A model generated the notes under the pieces. The model was not told where the DNA came from. It did no database searches and saw only the letters and a program-made list of their open reading frames with translations. Shown here piece after piece: positions 50,547-59,316 of a stretch of 64,000 nt of DNA. The position numbers and the translations under genes were made by a program. Origin of the DNA: DATFDN01 sp963818725 (lineage in GTDB: Bacteria > Pseudomonadota > Alphaproteobacteria > Acetobacterales > Acetobacteraceae). The DNA is taken from NCBI GenBank assembly GCA_963818725.1, contig CAWFTU010000007.1, positions 1-64,000 on the forward strand. The letters are read 5' to 3'. Every line of letters begins with the position of its first letter. Position 1 is the first letter of the stretch.

Positions 50547-51668
50547 TTATGACGTGTTGGTGGGTTGCGGATAGGCGTGGGCCAGCTTGTCTCGCGCCTT
50601 TTCGGTTGTGAACTTCCAACGGATGCGCGCACCTGAGGCATTGCGCTGGCGCTCCCAGGCTTCGATCTCAACGTTGAGAGCGTCGCGCTCGGCGATGCGG
50701 CGATCCAGGCACTGGCCGTGCAGCACACTGATCTCAATCTCTGCCATGTTCAGCCAACTGGCATGTTTGGGTGTGTAATGGAATTCCAGGCGCTGGAGGA
50801 TGCGGTGCGCTTCGGGTGCCGGGAAAGCTTCATACAAGGCACCGGCCGTGTGGGTTGATAAATTGTCCTGCACGACCCGGATCAGGTCTGCGTCCGGGTA
50901 ATGAAGATTGGTCAAATCGCGCGTGCAGGCGGCAAAATCCTGCGCCGTTCGCCGCTCCGTGACCTTCACATGCCGCCATGACTTGTGCGCATCGAGGAAC
51001 ATGAACAGATTGGCGGTGCCGTTACGCTTGTATTCATAGTCATACCGCTCCGGCTGACCCGGCTTGGCCGGGATTGGCTGGCACACCTCGCCGATCAACT
51101 GGGTCGGCGTTTCGTCAAAGCACACCACCGGACGCTGCGGATCGGCCGGTTCGGCATACAGATCCAGCACGTCCTCCATGCGCGCAACGTAGCTGCCATC
51201 AACCTTCGGGATGCACCACATCTTCCGTCGCCACGGCTTCAGATCGTCTTCGTCAAGGCGTCGGCGCACCGTCTCACGCGAGCGATCGGCGTGGCCGGTG
51301 AGTTTGATCATCTCGCCAGCCAGCAGCTCCAGCGTCCAGCGCTGGCGCCCTGCGGGCGGGGTGGAGCACGCGGTGGCCACCAGCAGCGCCGTCTCCTTGC
51401 CGGACAGCTTGCGAGACGCCCCCGGGCGGGCCTCCTCGCTCAGTGCCAGCTCGAGGTTGCCCTCAACAAAGCGCCGCTTGGTGCGATACACCGTCGAGAC
51501 GCCAACCGAGACACTGCTGGCGATCGCCTCGTCACTGACACCGGCCTCGGCCGCCAGCAGGATCTGCGCCCGCTTGATCTTGCGCACCGCCTGGGTGCCA
51601 CCGTTCAGCAACGCGGCAAGTTGGGTATGCTCCGCCTCGCTCAGGTCGACCCGATAGCGCATGTTCAT
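50547..51668 (-). CDS. IS630-family transposase (element E)
   Basis: 373 residues from MNMRYRVDLSEAEHTQLAAL; intact. HTH (AIASSVSVGVSTVYRTKRRF) and DDE motifs RPVVCFDETPTQLIGEV, IRVVQDNLSTHTAGAL and FHYTPKHASWLNMAEIEIS. I could not fix its ends: no matching inverted repeats next to TA were found. A divergent small regulator gene starts only 28 bp upstream of the transposase start, so the right end is either very short, truncated, or the regulator is a passenger. Confidence 0.92.
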   Translation of the reverse strand: MNMRYRVDLSEAEHTQLAALLNGGTQAVRKIKRAQILLAAEAGVSDEAIASSVSVGVSTVYRTKRRFVEGNLELALSEEARPGASRKLSGKETALLVATACSTPPAGRQRWTLELLAGEMIKLTGHADRSRETVRRRLDEDDLKPWRRKMWCIPKVDGSYVARMEDVLDLYAEPADPQRPVVCFDETPTQLIGEVCQPIPAKPGQPERYDYEYKRNGTANLFMFLDAHKSWRHVKVTERRTAQDFAACTRDLTNLHYPDADLIRVVQDNLSTHTAGALYEAFPAPEAHRILQRLEFHYTPKHASWLNMAEIEISVLHGQCLDRRIAERDALNVEIEAWERQRNASGARIRWKFTTEKARDKLAHAYPQPTNTS

Positions 51669-51767
51669 CGCTGCTCCTTGGCTGTCGAGGACAACGATGA
51701 ATCGGGCCGCCGATGCTCCACGACCGGCTTTCACAGCCAGGCAGGGTCAGTTTCTCGCGTTTATTTA

Positions 51768-52759
51768 ACCCCGACTACGGATAAGCTTCGATTTGTTGGC
51801 CGCTGCGGGAGATGGAAGGTTTGCCGGGTCTGAAGGCGTAAGCGACGAGGCAGGACAGGACATGGACCATGGCGTTCACGACCGACCGGTGGCGTGAATG
51901 CTCAAGCCCCATTTCGCATTTGAGGATATCGAGCACGGTCTCGATGACGAAGCGCTTGCGCAGCATGATCTTGTCAGCGAGGGGCATGAGGTAGTTCTTC
52001 ATGTTCCGCCGGATGCCGGTGATGAGATGCAGGCCACGTTGCCAGAGTTTCTTGAACAGTTCGTGGCCAATATAGCCTTTGTCGGCGTAGAGCTTACCCG
52101 CCAGGTGCCTGGTCATCTCATCCAGCACGGTGCTGTCGGCGGTGTTGCCGGGGGTGATCTTCAGCGCCACGATCTGGCCCTTGTGGTTGATCACGAAGTG
52201 CAGCTTGAGCCCGTAGAACCACCCCATGCTGGTCTTGCCCCGCGCGGCCAGGCCGTCGAAGACCTTGTGGCGGTGAATCCGACGATTGTGACAGACGGCG
52301 AGCTGGGTTGAGTTGGCGAAGTAAACACCGGTCTGCTCGCCGCTGAGGCTGTGCAGCAGCACCATCAGGGGGACGAACAGCCGCGGCACCAGGCTGACGA
52401 AGCGGTCGTAGTGCGGCAGGTCGCCGAAGCAGGCGCGGTGCTGATGGCCGACCCCGTAGAGGTAGAACGCCTTGAAGTGCTTGAACGGCGAGAGGTGAAA
52501 CAGCACCACGATGAGCAGCATCTCGGACCGAGACAGCTTGCCGGTGCGCTGCCGGGTCATCGGCGAGGGGATCAGCCGGTGCGCTTCCCAGTCCTCGAAC
52601 ACCCTGCAGAAGTCATCGAGACAGCAGTAGAGCGCTGTGATATCCACCGCCATTGAGGGCATCCTTCGGAACCAGGTTTGAGGCTCAGTCGTCGCAAACC
52701 GATGCTGCCAAACCCTTGATCCTTTGGGAATCCCCTCACCCCTTATCCGTAGTTCGGGT
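51768..52759 (-). mobile_element. IS982-family element, copy 2 (992 bp)
   Basis: Same ends as copy 1 (ACCCCGACTACGGATAAG / inverse). Target duplication TATTTA at 51762-51767 and 52760-52765. Inserted in the small winged-helix gene. Confidence 0.95.
51775..52653 (-). CDS. IS982-family transposase, copy 2
   Basis: 292 residues, nearly identical to the protein at 18381-19259. Differences noticed include FANSTQLAV instead of FADSTQLAV, which changes a presumed catalytic Asp to Asn, and ELFKK instead of ELFNK. This copy may therefore be inactive although its ORF is open. Confidence 0.93.
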   Translation of the reverse strand: MAVDITALYCCLDDFCRVFEDWEAHRLIPSPMTRQRTGKLSRSEMLLIVVLFHLSPFKHFKAFYLYGVGHQHRACFGDLPHYDRFVSLVPRLFVPLMVLLHSLSGEQTGVYFANSTQLAVCHNRRIHRHKVFDGLAARGKTSMGWFYGLKLHFVINHKGQIVALKITPGNTADSTVLDEMTRHLAGKLYADKGYIGHELFKKLWQRGLHLITGIRRNMKNYLMPLADKIMLRKRFVIETVLDILKCEMGLEHSRHRSVVNAMVHVLSCLVAYAFRPGKPSISRSGQQIEAYP

Positions 52760-53008
52760 TATTTACACCTATACCCTGGTGAACGGACGTCCCCCGGCGG
52801 AGGCGGACATGATGCGCTTCTTCCGCCTCACGCCGCCGAGCGTCCATCAGATGGTGCTCACGCTCGAGAAGGCCGGACTGATCTCTCGCCAGCCGGGTGT
52901 CCCGCGGAGCATCGCCGTCCTGCTCGACCGCTCCGCCTTACCCGAGCTCAATCCAGGATACGGGCAACCGGTCAAAACCTCTGTGCAGAGGTACTAGCCG
53001 GATGGAAG

Positions 53009-53052
53009 GGAGTGTCAGGGCTGCCCAACCCTGGCGCAAGCCCCGGACCCTC
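53009..53052 (+). repeat. Dispersed intergenic repeat, copy 1
   Basis: Shares with 56788-56831 the string GCAAGCCCCGGA preceded by CAACCCTGG and GGGAG-GTCA blocks. Here the hairpin arms are CTGGCGC and GCCCCGG, partly mismatched. It borders an IS630 on its right. Confidence 0.55.
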
Positions 53053-53054
53053 TA

Positions 53055-54231
53055 ATACCAACCGCCCTGGGCTTCGACTCTCGGGGGATTCGCAGCGGGG
53101 CTGACTTCAGGTTCCATCGCGTGGTGCCGATTCGCGATGGAGGGTGGGATGGGTCAGGCGATTGCGATCACCAATCAGGGCCACTCGGCCGAAGAACTGC
53201 GGCACGTGGCGGCCCCGGCACAAGGATGCCGGGGTGGTTCGCCGTCTGCTGGCGCTGGCGCTGGTCCTGGACGGCAAATCCCGCACCGAAGCGGCGCGGC
53301 AAAACGGGATGGACCGCCAGACCTTGTGTGATTGGGTGCATCGCTACAACGCCGCTGGCGTGGCGGGTCTCGCCTCACGCGTGGCGCCCGGCCCGGCGCC
53401 GCGGTTGAGCGAGACGCAAATGGCGGAATTGGAGGCGCTGGTGCTTGGCGGGCCAGACCCCGAGACGGACGGGATTGTGCGCTGGCGCTGTGTGGATCTG
53501 CGCGAGCAGGTGAGGCGGCGCTTTGCGGTCAAGGTGCACGAGCGGACCATCGGCAAGTGGCTACGCCGGCGGGAGCTGACCCGACTGCAACCGCGCCCCG
53601 CGCATCCGAAGTAGGATTTGGCGGCGCAGGCGGCGTTCAAGCAAACTTCGGGTCCCGAAGTTGGGGCGCCCTGCCGGAGGCAGCCAAGGGCAAGCCCATT
53701 GAGGTCTGGTTCCAGGACGAAGCCCGTGTGGGGCAGAAGGGTGGGCACGCCTATGTCTGGGCGCGGGTTGGCTCGCGGCCGACCATGGTGCGGGACAACC
53801 GCCATGACTCCGCCTACCTCTATGGCGCGATCTGCCCCGCGCGCCGGACCGGCGCCGCCGTCATCATGCCCGCCGCCAACACCGAGGGCATGAACCAGCA
53901 CCTGGCCGAGATCAGCACGCAAGTCGCCCCCGGCGCGCACGCTGTGCTGGTCTGTGATGGCGCGGCTGGCACCAGAGAGGGCAAGCGGCTGTGTATGCTC
54001 GACAACGTCACCCTGGTGGCCTTGCCCCCCTATGCGCCCGAGCTGAACCCGATGGAGAACGTCTGGGAATACCTGCGCCCCAACAAGCTCTGTCGGCTGG
54101 TCTGGAACTCCTACCAGGAGATCGTCGAGGTCTGTAAGGAGGCCTGGAACTTCCTGATCAATGACCCAGACCGAATTGCCTCCGTCGGCGCGCGCGCGTG
54201 GGCGTGCGTCAAGGTCTAGGGCGGCTGGTAT
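53055..54231 (+). mobile_element. IS630-family element (F), decayed
   Basis: Ends ATACCAACCGCCCT and, inverted, AGGGCGGCTGGTAT, next to TA on the left. The transposase has several lesions, so the element is dead unless helped. Confidence 0.75.
53149..54219 (+). pseudogene. IS630-family transposase, decayed
   Basis: ATG after GGAGGGTGGG. Frames must be changed near 53212 (extra C before CGGCACAAGG) and near 53642, and the codon TAG at about 53612 replaces an expected CAG. Motifs are still clear: LLALALVLDGKSRTEAAR, IEVWFQDEARVGQKGGHAYV, DNVTLVALPPYAPELNPMEN. The DDE residues are present. Confidence 0.85.
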
Positions 54232-54350
54232 AACTGTCAGGTCGCGGAACATTGTTGGGATCCGGTCGGTCGGGCCATTATATGTATTAGCTACGACTTG
54301 ATCTGACGGACGGTGCTGGCTGCATGAGCCGATGAGCATGTCTGCTGTGG

Positions 54351-55435
54351 TCAGGCGGCCATGATTTTCTCCCTGGCAAGTGGGGTGGTGTCAAGGAAGG
54401 TCTGCATCGGGGTCTTGCCGAAGCACCAGCGGCCCTGATGCGGACGGTTCTCATTGTAACTGGTGACCCAGGCATCGAGATCGGCCTGTAGGTCCTCGAT
54501 GCCGCGGTAGACCTTCTTGCGGAAGGCGATCCGGTGGAACTCCTCCAGCACGGTGCGGTGGAACCTCTCGCAAATCCCGTTCGTCTGCGGACTCTTGGTC
54601 TTGGTCCGGCTGTGGTCGACGTCCTCCACCGCGAGATACAGCCCATACTCGTGCCGCTCGGGGTTGCCGCAGTATTCGGTGCCGCGGTCGGTCAGCACGC
54701 GTTGCAGCTTGACCTCGTGCTCGTCGTAGAAGGGCACCACGCGGTCATTCACCAGCTCAGCGGCGGTGATCGGGGTCTTGCGATCGTACAGCTTGGCGAA
54801 CGCCACCTTGGCATAGGTATCGCTGAAGGGCTGCTGACAGATCCGGCCCACCCCCTTGAGGTTGCCGACATAGAAGGTGTCCTGCGCGCCGCAGTAGCCC
54901 GGGCACTCGCTCTCGAACGCGCCGTGCGCCTCCTTCTCCGCCTTGGCCTTCTCCAGCGCGGCGACCTGGGCCTCGGTCAGGATCAGCCGCTCCTGCGCCA
55001 TCCTGGCCTCCAACGCTTTCAGCCGGTGGCGCATGGTGGTCAGATCGTGGCGCTGCCAGACGCAGCGCACCCCGGCCGGGGAGATCGACAGACCGCGCTT
55101 GGCCAGCTCGTTGGCGGCCCGCACCTGGCCCCAGGCGGGCTGCTCGATGGCCATCTCCACCACCGCCGCCTCCACCTCCGGGGCGGTGCGGTTCTTCAGG
55201 ACCGGCTTGCGGCGGCTGATCTCCTGCAAGGCGAGCTCGCCGCCTTTGTCGTAGAGCTCCTTGAACCGATAAAAGCTGTCGCGTGAGTACCCTCCGCTGC
55301 CATTCCACGCGCTGCGCGCGCGGAACCTTGGGCAGCTCCGCCCATCATTTTGCAGGCCTGGCTGACATTGCCGAGCTGCTTGGCCAGCTCCAGCAAGCCC
55401 ACTTTCGCCCGGATGATCTTCTGCGCTTGGGTCAT
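54351..55435 (-). pseudogene. IS481-family transposase with a 50-bp insertion
   Basis: The start MTQAQKIIRAKVGLLELAKQ through SQACKMMG is in one frame and YSRDSFYRFKELYDKGGELA onward in another. Removing 55290-55339 exactly joins them. The rest is a complete integrase-core transposase (DTFYVGNLKGVGRI, LQRVLTDRGTEYCG, SPQTNGICERFHRTVLEEF; DDE residues present). No other defect is seen. Confidence 0.92.
55290..55339 (-). repeat. 50-bp hairpin element, copy 3 (inside IS481 transposase)
   Basis: Minus-strand order: GGA, GCTGCC, CAAGG, TTCCGCGCGC, GCA, GCGCGTGGAA, T, GGCAGC, GGAGGG. Outer stem perfect; inner stem has one G-T pair. Preceded by GGGC on its strand, same orientation as the host gene. 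Clean insertion at a codon boundary. Confidence 0.88.
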
Positions 55436-55453
55436 GTCCTGGTCTCCGTCCCG

Positions 55454-55507
55454 CCGAGGGCGGGGCGCGGTCCCAGCCCAGGGGTGAGAACCGCGCCCCG
55501 CCCTCGG
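55454..55507. repeat. Long perfect inverted repeat upstream of the IS481 transposase
   Basis: Arms CCGAGGGCGGGGCGCGGT (55454-55471) and its exact inverse (55490-55507), 18-base spacer. As RNA it would form an 18-bp hairpin just before the transposase start. It may block read-through transcription or hide the start, a known way IS elements limit expression. Confidence 0.75.
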
Positions 55508-55624
55508 CTCCCGCTTCCGAAAACCAACACTGCCTGTCAGACTAAGTTCAAGCTAGAGCACATTATAGATTACGGCTACCGCTTCGAGCGCCTCCGGGCC
55601 TCGGCGCCTGGAGGGAGGTGAGCC

Positions 55625-56617
55625 ATGCTGCAGATCCACCCGAACGCCCGCACGACCCCGGTGACCCGCGCCGAGATCGCCCACTCCGGGGAGCCTACGG
55701 GCGTGCTGGCCCAGCGCTATGGCGTCAGCACCGAGACCGTTCGCAAGTGGCGTAAGCGCGGCACCGAGGACTGCCTGGACCATTCGGCGCGGCCGCACAA
55801 GCTGCCGTGGAAGGCCACGGAAGAAGAGCGTGCCGTGGTCTGCGCCCTGCGCCGGGCGACCAACTTCGCCCTCGACGACCTCACCTTCGTCGTCACCCAC
55901 TTCCTGCCGCACCTCAACCGCGACAGTGTCTGGCGCATCCTCCGCGCCGCGGGGATCAGCCGACGACCACCGCCGCCCTCGGACCGGCCCAAGCGCGGCC
56001 AAGGTCAGTTCAAGGAGTACGACCTCGGCTTCATCCACATCGACATCAAGCACTTGCCGAAGCTCCAGACCGCCGATGGCGAGCGGCGCAAGCGCTACCT
56101 CTTCGTCGCCGTCGATCGGCGCTCGCGCTCCGTCCACCTCGCCGTCAAGGATGACGAGACCACCCAGAGCGCCAGCGCCTTCCTCCGGGAGGCCGCGGCC
56201 GCTTTTCCCTTCCGCCTTACCCACGTGCTGACCGACAACGGCAGCTGCTTCACCGCAGCCTTCGCCAAGGTCTGCGCCGCGCTTGGCGCCGAGTACCGCC
56301 ACACCAAGCCCTATTCTCCGCCGACCAACGGTCTGGTGGAGCGCTTCAACGGCCGGGTCGGCAGCGAGGTGCTGCGCATCACCCTCCACTCCCACCGCGG
56401 CCTCGAGCAGCTGCTGCGCGGCTTCAATGCCGCCCACAACGCCCGCCGCCAACGCGTGCTCGACGGCAAGACCCCCGATCAGGTCGTCGCCGAACGCCTC
56501 AAAGCTCGTCGCAAACTTGCCCATGCGAAGCCACATGGCCGAGCAGGACCCGAGGACATCGCCAGGGCGCGCCTCATCGCTGAAGCTGCCAAGGAGGTCT
56601 CACAACCAGACAGATAA
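55625..56617 (+). CDS. IS481-family transposase (element 2)
   Basis: 330 residues, intact, ATG after GGGAGGTGAGCC. N-terminal HTH (LAQRYGVSTETVRKWRKRGT), then integrase core with IHIDIKHLPKLQ (Asp), VLTDNGSCFTAAFA (Asp) and SPPTNGLVERFNGRV (Glu). The gene is divergent from element 1 and they nearly share the 55541 border. Right end near 56605-56615 (ACAACCAGACAG). Confidence 0.93.
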   Translation: MLQIHPNARTTPVTRAEIAHSGEPTGVLAQRYGVSTETVRKWRKRGTEDCLDHSARPHKLPWKATEEERAVVCALRRATNFALDDLTFVVTHFLPHLNRDSVWRILRAAGISRRPPPPSDRPKRGQGQFKEYDLGFIHIDIKHLPKLQTADGERRKRYLFVAVDRRSRSVHLAVKDDETTQSASAFLREAAAAFPFRLTHVLTDNGSCFTAAFAKVCAALGAEYRHTKPYSPPTNGLVERFNGRVGSEVLRITLHSHRGLEQLLRGFNAAHNARRQRVLDGKTPDQVVAERLKARRKLAHAKPHGRAGPEDIARARLIAEAAKEVSQPDR

Positions 56618-56787
56618 ATAGGAGCTGGCTGAACAAGCATCATGCCACTCCAGTCGGATATTGAAACAAGTTCAGGGGTCAGGCAGCAAGCACGGGCGTC
56701 TGCCGTGGCCGGCTGATTGGATGGGGGTGCTCAATGACCGCGCGTGGACGTCGATCACCGTAACTCCTCCCCCTCGACGGCGAATGA

Positions 56788-56831
56788 CGGGAGGTGTCAC
56801 GGCCGCGCAACCCTGGGGCAAGCCCCGGATT
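56788..56831 (+). repeat. Dispersed intergenic repeat, copy 2
   Basis: GGGAGGTGTCACGGCC, then CAACCCTGGGGCAAGCCCCG. The core CTGGGGC-AA-GCCCCGG forms a good hairpin. Matches copy 1 at 53009-53052. Resembles extragenic palindromes of alphaproteobacteria. Confidence 0.6.
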
Positions 56832-56871
56832 GCTAGCTATGGCGCGACCGAATTGCGCGCGAGGAGAGGTG

Positions 56872-57765
56872 ATGGCGGTAGCACAAGTCATTCGGCGGCG
56901 ACGGGCGGTGCCCTGGCGGGACCGGCAGGGGCGGCTCTCATGGCTGAAGATCGCCGGTACTGGCTGGATGCGTCGCGCCAGGCGCGGTCCTCGCCTACCG
57001 CCTCGGAATGGGCGATGCCGGCGCCAAGCCGGTCACGGAAGCGATCCACGTCACGGGGCTTTGGACCATCCGCTTCCTGCTGATCTCGCTCGCGCTGTCT
57101 CCGGTACGCCTGGTGTTCGATTGGGCACGCGCCCCGCTGGTCCGCCGCATCGTGGGTGTCACGGCCTGCTGCTATGGGCTGGCACATCTCTCGCTTTACG
57201 TCGTGGATCAGAACGGGCGCCTGTTGACCGTCGCCTCCGAGATCGTCCACCGCTTCTATCTGACGATCGGCCTCACTGCCCTGCTCGGACTGATCGCCCT
57301 GGCCGCGACGTCCACCGACGCGGCGACGCGACGCATGGGCAAGAGATGGAAACGGCTGCATCGGCTGGCCTACGCCATCGCCGTGCTTGGCTTGCTGCAC
57401 TATTTCATTCAATCGAAGGCCAATGTTGGCGAGCCGGTGATCTTCGCCGGTCTGTTCCTGTGGCTGATGCTATGGCGCGTGCTGCCGGCGCGCTGGGCGG
57501 GAACGCTGTGGATCCTGCCCCCGCTGCGCTGGCGGCGGCGCTGCTGGCCGCTGGCGTGGAGTTCGCCTGGTACAGCCTGGCGACCGGGATCAACGCGGCG
57601 CGCGTCGTCGCCGCCGAAGCGGCGCTGCGTTTCGGTATCCGCCCGGCGCAATGGGTCGCGATCTCCGGCGCGGCGATCTTTGCGCTCGCGGTGCTGCGGC
57701 GGGGGCTCCGGGCGGGATTGCGCCTGCGCGCCGCTCCCAGCAAGCTGGAGGTGCGCAGGATATAG
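56872..57765 (+). pseudogene. msrQ: MsrQ-like heme-binding membrane subunit, two frameshifts
   Basis: ATG after GAGGAGAGGT. Frame 1 gives PWRDRQGRLSWLKIA, frame 2 VLAGCVAPGAVLAYRLGMGD through LWRVLPARWAG, frame 3 LLAAGVEFAWYSLATGINAA to the stop. Histidines in AIHVTG, AHLSLYVVD, RLHRLAYAIAVLGLLHYF match the heme ligands of MsrQ/YedZ, which passes quinol electrons to the periplasmic methionine sulfoxide reductase MsrP. Breaks are near 56960 (extra G) and 57500. No msrP is upstream; IS481 copies occupy that place, so loss of msrP and decay of msrQ go together. Confidence 0.82.
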
Positions 57766-57775
57766 GGAGGCCGCC

Positions 57776-58564
57776 ATGCCCCGCCGGCTGATCGACATTT
57801 CCGTGCCGCTGAAAGCTGGCATCGCCAGCGACCCGCCGCACATGCTGCCGCAGATCGAGTATCTCGAACATCACCAGACCGCCCCGCAGATGGCCGAGTA
57901 TATGGGGGTGCGCATCGACCAGCTTCCGCAAGGCGAGTACGCAGCGGTCGAGCGGGTCGCGATCAGCACGCACAACGGCACGCATCTGGACGCGCCGTAC
58001 CACTATTTCTCGAGCATGAACCACGCGCTCAAGCCGGGTGGCGAGCCGTCGTGGCGGATCGACGAGGTGCCGCTCGAGTGGTGCTTCCAGCCGGCGGTGA
58101 AGCTGGATTTCCGCCATCTCCCGGATGGCTACGTGGCGACCCCGAACGACGTGGAAGCGGAGCTGCGCCGGATCGGACATGCGCTCCGCCCGCTGGAGAT
58201 CGTGCTGGTGAACACGGCCGCCGGAGCGCGCTATGGCGAGGACGACTATGTCGATCGCGGCTGCGGCATGGGCAAGGCGGCCACGCTCTGGCTATTGGAA
58301 CGCGGCATCCGCCTGGTCGGAACCGACGGGTGGAGCTGGGATGCCCCGTTCTCCCACACCCGCCGCAAGGTCGCCGAGACCGGCGATGCCGGACTGATCT
58401 GGGAGGGCCACCGGGCGGGCCGCGAGATCGGCTACTCGCACCTTGAAAAGCTGCACAACCTCGAAATGCTGCCCGCGGACGGGTTCGAGGTCGTGTGCTT
58501 TCCGGTGAAAGTGCATCGCGGCTCCGCCGGATGGACGCGGGCCGTCGCAATCGTCACTGAGTGA
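57776..58564 (+). CDS. Cyclase-family metal-dependent hydrolase (kynurenine formamidase-like)
   Basis: 262 residues, ATG after GGGAGGCCGCC. The signature HNGTHLDAPYHYF carries the metal-binding His-Asp-His set; RLIDISVPLKAGIASDPPHM at the start and GTDGWSWDAPF later fit the cyclase superfamily, which includes arylformamidases and isatin hydrolases. Substrate unknown. Converges with the next gene with an 11-bp overlap of the 3' ends. Confidence 0.9.
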   Translation: MPRRLIDISVPLKAGIASDPPHMLPQIEYLEHHQTAPQMAEYMGVRIDQLPQGEYAAVERVAISTHNGTHLDAPYHYFSSMNHALKPGGEPSWRIDEVPLEWCFQPAVKLDFRHLPDGYVATPNDVEAELRRIGHALRPLEIVLVNTAAGARYGEDDYVDRGCGMGKAATLWLLERGIRLVGTDGWSWDAPFSHTRRKVAETGDAGLIWEGHRAGREIGYSHLEKLHNLEMLPADGFEVVCFPVKVHRGSAGWTRAVAIVTE

Positions 58565-59258
58565 GCACGCCCCGGAGCGGCTTGCAGAACGTCCAGGCCG
58601 TCTTGGCCAAGCGCAGGAAGGCAGGAACATCTTTCTCCCAGGACTTTTCCCAGAAGTGCGCCGCGATGATGTCTGGCGCGATGCACTCGGGGGTGAATTG
58701 CTCCTTCCAGCCAAACGGGAAGAAGACCGGGACAGGATGGATGAAGACGTCCTCGATTCGAACTCCCCTCGGCGAATAGGCGGTCAATCCACGCTGGCGC
58801 AGCAAGCTCGTGAACAGCTTCGGCCCATACCGCGTCGGCCGCTCGATGCCGAACGGCCCTGGTCTGAGACTTAATGCCTGAGTTAGCACGTCGCGCACGA
58901 ACCAGTGCGCGGGTTCGGCGCCGAACACGCCGTTGCAGACCCAATCGGTGGGATCAGCTTCACGCTGGAACGCGCAGAAGCACCGATCGCCGAGGAGGCG
59001 ATCGAGAGGCCTGTACACCTCGAAATCGGTGTCCAGGTAGATGCCGCCGTGTTGGTGGACCGCCGTCAGCCGCGCGATGTCGGCGACGGTTGCCCACCGG
59101 CCCCGGCGATACGCCTCCTGAATGAGGGGTACGCTGAAATCGATGTTGCTCTCATTCCAGCAAACCACCTCGTAGGATGGATTGGTCCGCCTCCACGACT
59201 CGATGTAGGCGCGCTGCTTGTCCGGAAGCGGACTACCAACCCAGACATAGTGGATCAT
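58554..59258 (-). CDS. OCH1-like glycosyltransferase (Gly_transf_sug, DXD)
   Basis: 234 residues from MIHYVWVGSPLPDKQRAYIE. The DXD motif is in HQHGGIYLDTDFEVYRPL, preceded by ADIARLTAVH. Such enzymes add mannose, galactose or N-acetylhexosamine to glycans. An IS630 inserted 4 bp upstream of the ATG, so native promoter and ribosome site were displaced; the longer ORF into the IS is an artefact. Expression now depends on the IS. Confidence 0.88.
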   Translation of the reverse strand: MIHYVWVGSPLPDKQRAYIESWRRTNPSYEVVCWNESNIDFSVPLIQEAYRRGRWATVADIARLTAVHQHGGIYLDTDFEVYRPLDRLLGDRCFCAFQREADPTDWVCNGVFGAEPAHWFVRDVLTQALSLRPGPFGIERPTRYGPKLFTSLLRQRGLTAYSPRGVRIEDVFIHPVPVFFPFGWKEQFTPECIAPDIIAAHFWEKSWEKDVPAFLRLAKTAWTFCKPLRGVLTQ

Positions 59259-59316
59259 CTTATTGATCCGGCCTGGGTGATCTTGAAGCCGAGTAGGGTG
59301 AGCCCAGTTTGGGGGC

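Larger units (their letters stand above)
51697..52997 (+). pseudogene. LexA-like winged-helix DNA-binding protein, split by IS982
   Basis: Reconstructed by removing the IS982 (51768-52759) and one TATTTA. The product of about 100 residues begins MNRAADAPRPAFTARQGQFL and continues across the junction as AFIYTYTLVNGRPPAEADMM, then RFFRLTPPSVHQMVLTLEKA. The QGQFLAFI...PPAEADM...TPPSVHQMV pattern is the LexA-type winged helix without a protease domain. It was probably a small repressor. GAGG lies six bases before the ATG. Confidence 0.78.
54302..55541 (-). mobile_element. IS481-family element 1
   Basis: Imperfect inverted ends TCTGACGGACGGTGCTGG and, from the right, TCTGACAGGCAGTGTTGG. The upstream part of the transposase gene carries a long hairpin. 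Target duplication was not resolved. Confidence 0.7.
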
